Assembly: GCA_964030475.1 (NCBI GenBank)
Contig: CAXIPT010000058.1
Location: forward strand, 53,084-117,083
Reading direction: 5' to 3'
Length of the DNA: 64,000 nt
Source of the DNA: Tethya wilhelma
Taxonomy: Eukaryota > Porifera > Demospongiae > Tethyida > Tethyidae
Shown: piece by piece, positions 12,610 through 23,300 of the stretch
How the letters are laid out: each line of letters begins with the position of its first letter
Numbering within the stretch: the stretch's first letter is position 1
Position numbers and translations under genes: made by a program
Notes under the pieces: generated by a model
Seen by the model: the letters and a program-made list of their open reading frames with translations, nothing else
The model's database searches: none
What the model was told of the DNA's origin: nothing

Positions 12610-13254
12610 AAGGGAGTCTTCTTTTCCCAGTTTTCTATAGGCAAAACTTTGTAGCAAACAGACTTGCCAAATCCAGTTGGCAACCACATAAACACATCTT
12701 TGCCATCTAAAACATTTTTTACGCAGGCTATCTGCTCAGGCTTGAGACAGAGAGATAGGCAACTAACCTTTTGAATAGCATACGACAACAAATCCTCCAT
12801 TGTGGGTTTGTTTACAATTCTATATAGTGCGCAGTACATTGACGTCACGAGTATCCGGACATACCACGATAGTATACATTTTCCTTGGAATTCCGAAGAT
12901 TGAGCGCATGCACAAACAGTGTGTACCAGGCCCTTTCTTTGGGGCCTGGGGACGAGGCTAGTGCAGTATGTGGTTTTAATGCTATGAAGGATTTATGCAA
13001 AAGCCATCTTATATACCATTTGCACACTTTCATTCACTACACGACAGCTTTCACTGGGAAAATCCTTATGTTTCCTGTACCAGTTTAGTTTACGGAAATC
13101 TGCAGATCCTATGAATATCCGTGCAAGTTTCCGGCATATTTCCTTCTCTAGGACACCTCGAACTGTTCTTTTTCTTTCCTGGTACTGGTCTAGGACAGGT
13201 CAAGGAAAGATTAGCTGCTGGGTATCAAGGTTTAGTTAAGGAAGTACTACAGCA

Positions 13255-13525
13255 GCTCATCATTCCTTGACCCGTCCTTACTATCTAGCATCCTAGCATT
13301 CCTGGATCTGACCTTATACCACCTAACATCCCACCATTCCTTGACCTGTCCTTATACCACCTAACATCCCACCATTCCTTGACCTGTCCTAACATCCCAC
13401 CATTCCTTGACCTGTCCTTATACCTCCTAACATCCCACCATTCCTTGACCTGTCCTTATACCACCTAACATCCCACCATTACTGACCTGTCTTTTCTATC
13501 TAGCACATCATCATTACTTGACCCG
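13255..13525. repeat. Minisatellite, unit about 38 bp
   Basis: Repeats of CACCATTCCTTGACCTGTCC plus TTATACCACCTAACATC, five to seven copies with internal deletions. It lies upstream of the RecQ start and downstream of the coiled-coil gene. The flanking 12801-13254 and 13526-13693 show no gene; 12925-12960 carries a small AGGCC...GGCCT hairpin. Confidence 0.9.
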
Positions 13526-13693
13526 TCCTTACCATCTATTCATTTATTACTACTCCTTGGCACCCAAAATGATTGTTGTATAGTCAATATAATAAACGTA
13601 AATTGAACAATTAGAATCATATGCACAATAATAAATGCACATTACATGTAGCTGCAAAGCAATCGTCAACAGAATTATCCAGAAAAGTGTGAA

Positions 13694-14456
13694 TCACTCA
13701 GTGTATTGTTCATCAAACACCCAGACAGGGAATTCACCAGAGGGTTTGGGTCTGGAGGATGATGTCCCTATTTTTCTTGGCTTCATTTGCCTTCGGGCAA
13801 GAGGAGATTTTTGTTTAAGTGCATTCTCATCAAGGGTCTTTTTAAAGTGAGTGACTCTTTCAGATTGCCAGAGTAATGGCTTAGATACAAGAACTTCCTG
13901 ACCATCGTCAGTATAACTCTCATCACTTGACATGAAGTCCAACGTCATGATTGACTTCCAAGCCTCTTTCTCTCCATCCTTATATGTGCCTGCCTCAAAT
14001 ATTTTCTTGCGTTCTTGAAACTTCTACAGGAAGCAAATCAGACAAGCCATAATAATGTGTACAGACTTAATGCACTCTTTTGCCTCATAAATGTAAACAC
14101 ACAAGGAAAGTAAATCAAATGACAACACATGCAAAACATGAGAATTGCCTTATTTCAGAGTATAAAATGCAGTACTCAATCGAGTGCAAAAGGTGGAGTG
14201 TTTCACAAGAGTAGAATACAACACCATGTATATAGTAGGTACATGTATGTGACTCTTGCAACAGAAGCATCACACACACACACACACACACACACATACA
14301 AAACTCACTCTAACAAGCCTTTCATGACGCCGCTTGGCTTTGCCTTTCTCTTGAAAGGTTCCTCTCCTCTTAGCAGATTGATCCTCAGTTCTTAAGCGGT
14401 AAAACCTATACGCAGCTTCTGTATGCCGGAAAAAAACCCCTGAATAATAACACTGA

Positions 14457-14491
<35 letters not shown>

Positions 14492-15378
14492 GTGGTAGGG
14501 AGTTACCGGGGTCTATATAAACACACCTCTGATATGCTGTGTTAGAAAAGAGGGATTCAGACCTTTAACCTCTTGAATCAGAACATTGAAAACTGTCTGA
14601 TTATGTGGATCCTTGAATGTTATTCTGTGGAACAAATTCAATATACCAGTCTACCAATTGAAAGATACAGACATGCACAAATGAATTCCATTCAATTGCA
14701 AGCTACGTGTATTTAATAATGCAAACTCAATGCAAAATTAGAGAAACTATAGACCACATACATGCCACACCAGCTTTACATTTTTACTTACCCAGGTTTA
14801 ATCTTACAACCATCAAAAGTAGCCTCGACATCATCAACAAGAAGGTTATATACACGTCTGGTTTCTCGCTGCACAAAAGGAAATGAAGCCATAATTAATT
14901 ATGACATTAATTTTAATGCTTACTGCAAACACAGGAAATGTTTATCAGGTCATACAAACCACAGATATGCTAATAATCTTACCCTCACTTCAACTGGTAC
15001 TGTTTTCTTGGTAGATTTACGTTTTGGCATGGCTGATGAGCTAGAAGCTGAACTCACAGCCTCTGAGAGCTTGTTTTCGATGGCTGTCAGACGTGATTTG
15101 TGCCTTTTCATTTTTTTTGACAAGTTTGACATTATATCAGTAGCTTTCTTTAATTCTCTCAGTATTAAACTGTCAGCCTCAGATGGCGAACGCGATCTCT
15201 CTCTCCGATCTCTTCTAATTTTTTCGATGGACTTCCATTTAGATGATACTCGTTTATCATGTAGATTCTCTTTGCCACGTTTAGTCTTTGCTCTGCTTTG
15301 AAGCTCCATAGCACCAGGCTGTTCATTTTCACTACCCTGGTAAGGGATTACATCGCTCTCTTCTTCTGAATCCTCCAT
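13694..15378 (-). CDS. Acidic/basic coiled-coil protein of unknown function, probably transposon-borne
   Basis: Exons with consensus splice sites: 14983-15378, 14792-14868, 14527-14624, 14309-14439 and 13694-14023, giving roughly 340 residues. I chose the ATG at 15378 (MEDSEEESDVIPYQG); the frame stays open a few codons upstream to a stop. The N-terminus is acidic, then a highly basic stretch (KWKSIEKIRRDRRERSRSPS) precedes a heptad-like coiled coil (LKKATDIMSNLSKKMKRHK). Later exons give RRVYNLLVDDVEATFDGC and GVFFRHTEAAYRFYRL; the last exon has an SSDESYTDD box and the C-terminal KPSGEFPVWVFDEQYTE. No frameshift is visible, unlike its neighbours. I recall similar multicopy proteins in cnidarians and sponges but know no function. 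It is divergent from the gene at 15664 and co-oriented with RecQ. Confidence 0.65.
14271..14296. repeat. (CA)n microsatellite
   Basis: CA dinucleotide tract in an intron of the coiled-coil gene. Confidence 0.95.
14457..14484. repeat. (GT)n microsatellite
   Basis: GT dinucleotide tract in the next intron of the same gene; together with the CA tract at 14271 it could pair as an inverted repeat flanking one exon. Confidence 0.95.
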
Positions 15379-15663
15379 CTCTCCTTCTGAGCCTCGAGGT
15401 CCGTCAACATGTCCTGCTCCTTAGCCTGATCATCAAGAAAGCGGGCCATGGTTGATAAATATAATCTAGGTATGTCTGCTATAAAAAACAGTAGAGACAG
15501 GCAGATACTGAGCTAGCTGGACTAAAAACTGAACATGAGGTCACGGGCCCGCCAAAATTGTTCTTCTCTAATTATACACGCGCATGTGCACTAGAACTGT
15601 AATATCAAACTGCTCCACTGACACTGACAGCTCAGTTCACTGAACAGTTCTGAGTCAAGGAAA
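15379..15663. promoter_or_regulatory. Bidirectional intergenic region between two divergent start codons
   Basis: The 285 bp separate the ATG of the coiled-coil gene (minus) from the ATG of the zinc-finger gene (plus). No clear TATA box was found. Placement alone suggests a shared promoter. Confidence 0.35.
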
Positions 15664-16413
15664 ATGAAACGGCACAACACTCTAGCACGTAAGATTGCGG
15701 AATCACAAAGGAAGATTAAGCACACAACACCCATTAACAGTCGTTTGTGTGGACACTGCAACCAGAAGTTAAGCCTAAAGGTGTTTACAAAGCATAAGAG
15801 GTTGTACAAGAAGTCAGACCAGACGTGGATAACCACAAGTGATGGTTCAGTTTGTGACGATCAGCTCCAGAGTACCTCGATTTCAGGTTAGTAGCTAGAC
15901 TACTGACCACCTGTTGTAGTATGAGTGACTGAGTATAATAATTGATCACAGTCCGATCAGTTCAGTTATACTGATCTGCATACACTCAGTCAAAGTTTAC
16001 TCAAGAAAAATTAGTTAGGCCTTGTTATACTGTGACACTTCCATCAATGGTCTTTGATGTAGATAAAGGAGAAGTGGTACCATCTTTACCTACATTTCGT
16101 GATTGTGCTGGAGAGACAGATGATCAGCATGATGCCAACTCTGATAAGATGGATTATAAAGAAATGATAAGCACAAGTACTCCTCTACTAGAAGATGAAG
16201 TGAAGAGTGAATATTCAGGTATGTATTTTTTGCGTTGTTCAGTCATGTATGGATTTTTTAGGATATTGCTTTATATACTTTTACCCATGGTACACTTCTC
16301 ATTGTTTGTAACCAGTGATAGTGAAGAAACGTGGGAACAAGATGATCTTGAGTTTGAAGACGATGGAATATGTGCTGAAGCAGAGTGCAGTGCACCTACA
16401 GTACCGATGTTCA
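15664..16413 (+). CDS. Zinc-finger N-terminus resembling DUF6589 proteins (truncated)
   Basis: Three exons are supported: 15664-15885 (ends ATTTCAG before gttagt), about 16018-16217 (ends before gtatgt) and 16316-16413 (before gtaagc). Exon 1 begins MKRHNTLARKIAESQ and has CGHCNQKLSLKVFTKHKRLY, a C-x2-C...H type finger. Exons 2-3 are acidic (EETWEQDDLEFEDDG). From memory, DUF6589 proteins often start with such a finger, so this may be the missing front of the fragment at 8690. The gene stops here because a hAT element starts at 16426; no continuation was found beyond 19006. Confidence 0.55.
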
Positions 16414-16425
16414 GTAAGCAAGAGA

Positions 16426-19006
16426 CAGGGCTGCCAAGTTGCTTGATCCAAATTCCTTGAGATTTTGTAGAGCGATGACTACAATCCTAATTATGCCCAA
16501 CCCACCTTACTCAAGTGATTGCATGTTTATAATTATTACAAGCAATTAATTTTTTGAAAGAAATTGAATTGAAATGATGTACATTAATGTAAAAACATAA
16601 CACAAAGACTGTTAGTTAGAATGTTGTTTGTTATACTCATTAGTTGCTGTTTTTGAGGTTTTTAATAATCGTTTTGTTGGCTCCCATGAGTAACAAGGAT
16701 CATTGTTGGCAAGTTTTACAGTAATAATTGCTGACAGTGTTCCATTTGGATCCAAAGCAGAGTGAGTAGGAGTTTTATTAAGCTTTACAAGATTAAAAAC
16801 TCTCTCTTCTCCTGCATTACTATGTGGAATTGTCAAAATAACATTAGCTACTTTGAACAATTTCTCAAATCTTTTGGACCCATCATTGTTGCAGATAGTG
16901 TACATGTAGCCCCAAATTACATCCATTCTATGGTATACAACTTCGTCACTAACTTTGACAATAGATTCATCCCAAATAGTTTGAGGTATGGCTCTGTTTG
17001 TTAGTAATTGGTAATCCAAGAATTCTTCCTGAAGCTTATCAAGGTCCGAAGAATTGAATGTTAGAATATGGGAGTACCGTCCACAGAAATACTCTACTGA
17101 TGAAAAAGTACAATTCTCTTTCTTTTGGAAGTTGAGAAATTTACAGTTATTCAGAACTTCATCAGAGAATGGCAATTTTTGCAGGGCTTGACAAGCAGCA
17201 TCGACATAAAATGCTCTTACTCCTCTGTAAAATTTTCTGACCTGACTCTCTCCAATGTCGCCCTCTTGTAGAAGTCTGTTCATTGTTTGCTTTGTAACTA
17301 TTCCAATAGTGAGATCAGTATAACAAAGCTGATTAGAAGAATCAGTAAAGTCACATTCGGTAATATCTTCTGCTTCTCTAATTGCTCTAACAGTAACAAA
17401 CTTGCTCAGGAGCTTTTTTAGAAAAGCTCTGATTTCATTAGCAACCAAGAAAATAGTCGGATACTCTCTTTGCAAGAGGAGATTGAGCCTTGTGAAGATT
17501 GGAAAAACTGCCTGATAGAAAAATAAGTAAACTTCTGACATCGGATCATCAAAAAACTGGAGCAATCTTGCAAATCTAGATTGGCTTTCATCATCAGATT
17601 TAAAATAGATTCTTTGAACTGCTTGTTCTAGGCTTAGCCAATGCACATTGACATATCGAATGATCTCCTATCACAGAACCCACAAAACTCATTTAAAACA
17701 CCTTTTCTTTTTGTACTCTTGTCGAACCAGTAAAATACATCCACGCAGATGTCTTCAATATCAATACCAGACACATTGTGGAAGGCTTCAGAAGCATGAT
17801 TGGCAATATTGTGAATTAGGTGGCAAGGACACCCCATGTAATAGCATGAACTAACTTTATCTTGAACCAAGGTTTTAATAGAGTGGTGCCGTCCAACATT
17901 TACACTAGTATTGTCTACTCCAAATCCAACGCAATGTTCCCATGGAATGCTCAGAGATGTAAGTACAAAATCAATCTTATCAAATATCGCAGAAGCTGTG
18001 CCACATTCTGTGGTGCACATGTCAAGCAACTGGGTCCTCCTCTTGATATCATAAATTCTTACTGTAAGTGGATTTAGTTTTTCCAGTCCAGAATCGTTAG
18101 ATCCATCCACTGACAAACTAAACGGTCCTTTTTTCATGTCTTTAATCAGAGAATCTGGATAATTGAACTACATAATCATTATGTATAATATTATTTATGT
18201 ACAATTAACTAACCGCGGAAAAAGGGGGCTATAGCAAGGTTGAGAATCGAAGTTGATTTAGTTCTCCGACTGGCATACTTCTTTGCAATTTGGCTATCAC
18301 TGAATACATCTCTTACAAGTGGTGTTAGATAGTCAGACACTGCTAAAGGTAGATTATGTTCTACAATAAAATTTGTGAACTTCACCTCAGCTCTCATAAT
18401 CTGCACACAAGATGAAATAATTGGAACCCTGAAAAAGTTACTGGGCTTATAGCTTATTACTGACCTTTTCTGACAATGGATCAGGTTTAGTGAAGTAGTT
18501 TAGTTGAGGTAACTTTGCCATTTGTGCCGCAATTTGCTGATGATTCTTTCCTGATATGTGAGATTTACATCTGCAATTCCCATATGGCTACATTTCAGGG
18601 TCTTTAAGCACAATGTGCATCTAAAAGAATGTGGATCTTGAGGAACAGCAGCCACTGCTTGGTCCAATCTTTGCTAAACTTAGTTTTATACTTATGAGCT
18701 CCCGAGAGCTTTGCCTTTTTAGCCTTAGAAATTCCTACTAACTCACTATCACTGAGTCCACTCTCATCGCCTGAGAACTCGAGGTGACTGCTTGATGTAG
18801 CCATATTCACGCAGTCCCGCTTTTCGGTTCAAAGTCCATATTCATTTATAATTAAACAAGTGGCTATATACAAGTACAATGCAAGAATATTTACAGAATG
18901 CAGCAAGAAATAGTTTCCGTGAGGATTTCTACTCTTTCAGTGAGACCTTGAGGTGAGTATCAATTTAGTGAGACTCACGGAAAATCCGTGAGACTTGGCA
19001 GCCCTG
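16426..19006 (-). mobile_element. hAT DNA transposon, degenerate
   Basis: Terminal inverted repeats CAGGGCTGCCAAGT (16426-16439) and ACTTGGCAGCCCTG (18993-19006) match over 14 bp, bounding a 2.58-kb segment with a hAT transposase on the minus strand. The expected 8-bp target duplication is absent: GCAAGAGA on the left, ATGTTAAG on the right. An R1 repeat abuts the right end at about 19015, which may have destroyed it. Confidence 0.85.
16612..18804 (-). pseudogene. hAT transposase with BED zinc finger, three frameshifts
   Basis: The start codon is the ATG at 18804. After an acidic N-terminus, a BED-type finger reads HSFRCTLCLKTLKCSHMG then HISGKNHQ, requiring frame changes near 18655 and 18550. 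Two small introns (about 18402-18465 and 18167-18214) have gt/ag borders. The RNase H-like core follows, with FSLSVDGSNDSG (first catalytic Asp region), VGFGVDNTSVN and CPCHLIHNIANHA. A single-base loss near 17660 shifts the frame; the rest ends with the hAT dimerisation region IPHSNAGEERVFNLV. Family membership is secure; the three frameshifts make it inactive as read. Confidence 0.9.
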
Positions 19007-19014
19007 ATGTTAAG

Positions 19015-19607
19015 ATAATCAAAGTCCTGATTCATCTCTTAAGAAGAGCAACCAGGTATCACAAAATAGTTCCAGGCAACTTCAGTGCATTTAATTCCAA
19101 ATAACGCACACTTTTGTGTGTGGAAAGGGTCGTCAATTCGAATGTTCTAGAAGCTAATGAATTATGCATGAGTGTAGAAATTAATGGCGGCCATATGGAG
19201 GAGGCGCTTTTCGCCTTGTATCTAGCTACTCAATGCGAGGCGCTAAAAACCGATGGCAAAAGCGACTGTACCGGAAGAAACCAAGTTCATTCGTTCAAGA
19301 ATTAGCTTCTAAAAGTGGATAGTCTCTGAGAAAAGTTGAGCCAAGATAGAAAAAGAAGAAGAAGAAGAAGAATTAGAAGAAGATGGAGAAAATTGGAGGT
19401 TTGGCATGTTTGTGTTTGTTACTTTAGCGATGTTTTTAGGCTATGTTTTTGGGCTCATTAGAAAGAGAAAGAGCTAAATAGTAGCTTTAGAAGCCTTTTA
19501 GTGCTAAGTGCTCAGTTTTTGCAGAGTTATTCGCGTGAATATTTGTATTGCGCTAATGGGCCATCCGTGCCATTCCTGTGTACCCAGTACTACCGTACTG
19601 GGAATAC
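19015..19607 (+). mobile_element. R1 repeat body (copy b)
   Basis: About 590 bp closely matching 11007-11595, from AATCAAAGTCCTGATTCAT to the palindromic CCCAGTACTACCGTACTGGG and GAATAC. It includes a GAA-rich tract near 19350. It begins 8 bp after the hAT right end. No hairpin part precedes it. Confidence 0.85.
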
Positions 19608-20343
19608 TTGGGGAATGCATGCACAGCGCATTGCAAGGTGAGCCAGAGCAAGAATTTGATTGAGATTGTGAGGAAATAGCAAGTCAATAAGGCTCTATAG
19701 CCACATGCCCTCATTCATTCAACAGAACCATTGAGCTGAGCTGACACAAATACTGTTGGGAAAGTATTCCAAGTAGGATATGTGATCTCAAAGACAATCT
19801 TGTGAATTATCAATCTATGAGTGTCAAGTACATAAACTTGACACTACGATCGTGACAGATCTCTGCTTGACCTGCCATGTTTTCTCTTGCTATTATACTA
19901 ATAATTATGCAACACTCTTTTGTGCATGCCAGACTGTAGTCTATCATTTTATACTCTTTAAAACTTAATAGTTTTAGATCTACCTACACTTTATAGCAAG
20001 CAAGCCTCAATTAATTAAGACAGAGAAATGGCCACATGGATCCATATTAGATACATGACATCCAATGCACTTTCACATGCACTTTCAAGTGGTGCACAGG
20101 CCCCTGCAAGGGGCCTGGCACACATAGATATACAATAATTATATTATTGTAATATAAAACCGCCATTCAACACACTATGGTGGGCTTGATCTTGCTGGCT
20201 CTACTATAGTTTTGAGTAGCCATGCTCAATTAGTGGACTTAAGGTCACCAAATAACTTTGCCTATCTATGCAATTTTGGCAAACATTATATACCTCTTTG
20301 AAAACAAAATCTATGGTATAAATAATTATAAATGGTAGCTTAC
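19608..20343. other. Non-coding remainder of the large RNF213-like intron
   Basis: No exon signature found. A small hairpin near 20095-20125 (GGCCCCTGCAAGGGGCC) is the only structure seen. Confidence 0.4.
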
Positions 20344-23300
20344 CTTTGACATTTGAATAGCAAACTTAACAACAAATGTTTTAAGTCCCTCAATAGTATC
20401 TTTCAGGTAAAGTGAACTTTCAGCAGAAGTCAATTGTATATTCAAAAATTGAACAAAGTTTCGGATTTCTCTCCAAGATGGGTTAGCTGCTCCACTGTAC
20501 CTAATTATTACAATTATATAAAAGTATGAAAAATTGTAATAGAACATTATTGTTAACAATTTATTTTTAAAATTTCTGCAAGTTGGCTTATGTTCATATC
20601 CATATGCTGAAATTATGATAGTTTTGTAGCTGAAAATTAATTGTAGTAGTCACTGTGGAGTATGAAAATTAAACACATAAAAAATTTGCAAAATAGTGAT
20701 TGGGGCTGTGTAATGCAACAATGCTACAAAAATTATGACACGAAAATTTAAGTACAAAAAAAAAATTGACACGAAATTTCACAATTAACAGTAGTCAATG
20801 ACATATTGGATGGATACTGAGCTAAATAATAGCTTTAGAAGCCTTTTAAAATTAGCGCAGAGTGCTCAGCTTTTGCAGAGTTATTGTTAATAATTATTTT
20901 TTGTGTGCTAATGAACTATTTGTGCCATTCCCTATGTACTCAGTACTACTGTACTGGAATAGCAAAAATCACATGCATTTTTCTTATAATATAATATTAT
21001 ATATTGTTTTTAATATTATTTTACAAAAACTTATGTAGCTACCACTAGACATCTATAATTATGCATTTGTGCTATTATGTGCCTCTCTCCTTAATTTTAA
21101 GTGTTAATGAAAATGACAAAAATAAGTTAATAAGAAATAGTGAAGTATGAATTTCAGAACAAAACAATATTATGACTTCTTCATCACTAAAGTTGCAGCC
21201 ACTGAAAAATGTATTCCAACTATCTATACAGCTGGTAAGTTTTAAGTTACAGCATGAACTATATTTATTAAAAGCTTAGAACATAGCAACAGCTTCATGC
21301 AACAAATAAGTAGTATACATAAGTTTTGGCTCTTTTGAAGCTTCAAAGCTGTGGACTTCAGTCATCTGAAAGCACTGGGCAGTGCTTTGCTTTGATCAGT
21401 GGAGTTTTGAGGGTAAATTCTTTTTAGCTAACTCACTCATTCATAAGGTTTTTTCCCAAAGAAATCAACTCAATTAGCATAGCTCTCCACTATCTAAGCA
21501 CTCACAAAAAAACTGTGTAATTGTATCTACGGAGCTTCTTTTATACATAAACAATTAACCCTTTCTTTGATCGGTTAAAATTTGAGCATAAAATTTACTA
21601 CAATATAACACGATTGGCTGAGCATGGCACAAAAAAAATGTGCAATACAGTACTATTTATCAGAGTTTAAAATCTACATAGCTTGTGTTTCTTGTGATTT
21701 AGACAGAGAACGAGTGTAAAGGGTTGTAGTTTGGATGAAATGAAGCTACACTGCATGATCAAAGTTGGCTGTATGCCTTTTGATTTTCTGGAAATCACAT
21801 TCAAGTAACTAGGATGGAGGGAGGGAGAAGTGAGGAAGAAGAAAACAAAATTGCCCTGTTGTAGTTTCTTGCCAGTACTCTACAAGTTTTTGTGAATTTG
21901 TTGGCTCATACAGTTAGAAAATTCTCTTGGGGACCAGAGACTTCTAAGCATGTTTGAATTAAGTCTTGGCTATCTTGCTATAATTTATATGCATGAATAT
22001 TTCATTTGAGTTATAATAGAATAGTCAGCCCATTCCTATACTATATACATACTACCGTACTGTTCAGCAGGGCATAATTGTACTTCACAGGATGGAATGT
22101 AGTACTTGGGCTTATGTAATTTATGTTCCCAACATAAACATGTAACTATGAAGACATAGAGAAGTTAAGATGTAACCTATATCTTAAGCGTGCACACAGA
22201 AATGTTTTGAAATACTAACTTGCAAATGACTTGAATAACTTGTTGAAGATTCCCTTGAATATCAGAAAGAAACTTGAAATCATCAATATTTTCGAAGTTG
22301 TCATGCCTATTGAGGAATTGGTAAACTCTCTGGTTGGCAACACTTTGAAGTTCATCTTTATCAGCAAGTACTGCATTAGTTTCATCTCTAAATGCTCTAT
22401 TCCAAACTTGAGCAGGGCTAATGCAGTGAACCATTGGCAATAAACTCAATAACGATAGGGTACTACTTTCTCCATGTATCTCGGCCTGGTTTTCCTGACA
22501 GCAAATACAAACAATGGGTAAGAACTGTAAACTGAAGTAATTTGACACTTACAGGTAATGTGATCTCAACACAGTAGAGCTGTGAGATGTGACTTCTCCA
22601 AACCCTTCCTTGCGAGTCACACAGACCACCAAGTATCAATAAGTTAAATAGCACATTAGCAACTTTAACTATTACCTGAGAGTTTTGAAAAAGACAAAAT
22701 TTTAGTACTAATTTTTATCACACTATTTATAACCCTTGATATGTGCAGACACACATGCATTAGATCATGTTGCATGCCCCGGATATACATAGATGGTAAG
22801 CACTAAACATCAGATAGCCACATGAACTTTAAAGTTGTTCTCTTTTGATCAATCAAAAAAAATGAGGTTAATGAATCTCATATTCAGCTATGTTGATAAC
22901 ATAATTATATCTATAGATGTTGACCAGATATGTTTGGCCGAATCAGAAGTGAGAATATATTTCCTCTCTAGCTAGTATGCAGCTACAAAAATAACTAACA
23001 AAGCAAAGCTGACAACCAGATACATGCAGTCAACATACACGACTTGCTAAGAAGTCTTGTCGTTATGTATAGGAAACGCAGCTAACAAATGTTACCAAAG
23101 TGAATATATGTGAAAAGTAATTTGCTGGTAGGAACAGTTTCGCAAAGTTATAAAGCTAATCATGACTTTATTAGCAAGATTTTGAGTACAATTATAGTCT
23201 TTTATATAAATAGCTTTTGATAATTCTGAGCATTAATGGTACAAGCCAATTGTATCACTATTTTCACGGTCAATGGGAGATATATACACAGCCCTCAAAC

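Larger units (their letters stand above)
9769..12800 (-). pseudogene. RecQ-family DNA helicase pseudogene split by two mobile-element insertions
   Basis: Right to left, three blocks follow RecQ motif order. Block 1 (12800-12610): Q-motif-like LKPEQIACVKNVL and Walker A PTGFGKSVCY. Block 2 (11919-11676): motif Ia ISPLLSLMADQVRSF, then CAPEALEMER and motif II VIDEAHCLSKW. Block 3 (10589-9769): DFRPSYGRIHELRAL, motif III ACTATVTQ, then VIVYCRT, ATVALGMGVN, the motif VI string QESGRGGRSGDQA and a Zn-binding CDVC end. A 690-bp foldback element separates blocks 1 and 2, and a 1.1-kb composite repeat separates motif II from DFRPSY. In-frame stops in block 2 and frameshifts near 10460 and 9860 confirm decay. 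Removing the insertions leaves a 3'-5' helicase of plausible length, probably carried by a transposon given its neighbours. Confidence 0.88.

Noticed and set aside
15591..15836. Minus-strand hydrophobic frame
   Set aside because: Antisense of the zinc-finger exon at 15664, which has conserved Cys/His spacing and a proper donor site.
19114..19305. Plus-strand frame in R1 (MCVERVVNSNVLEANELCM)
   Set aside because: The frame is not kept in the other R1 copies, and R1 carries no protein family signature.
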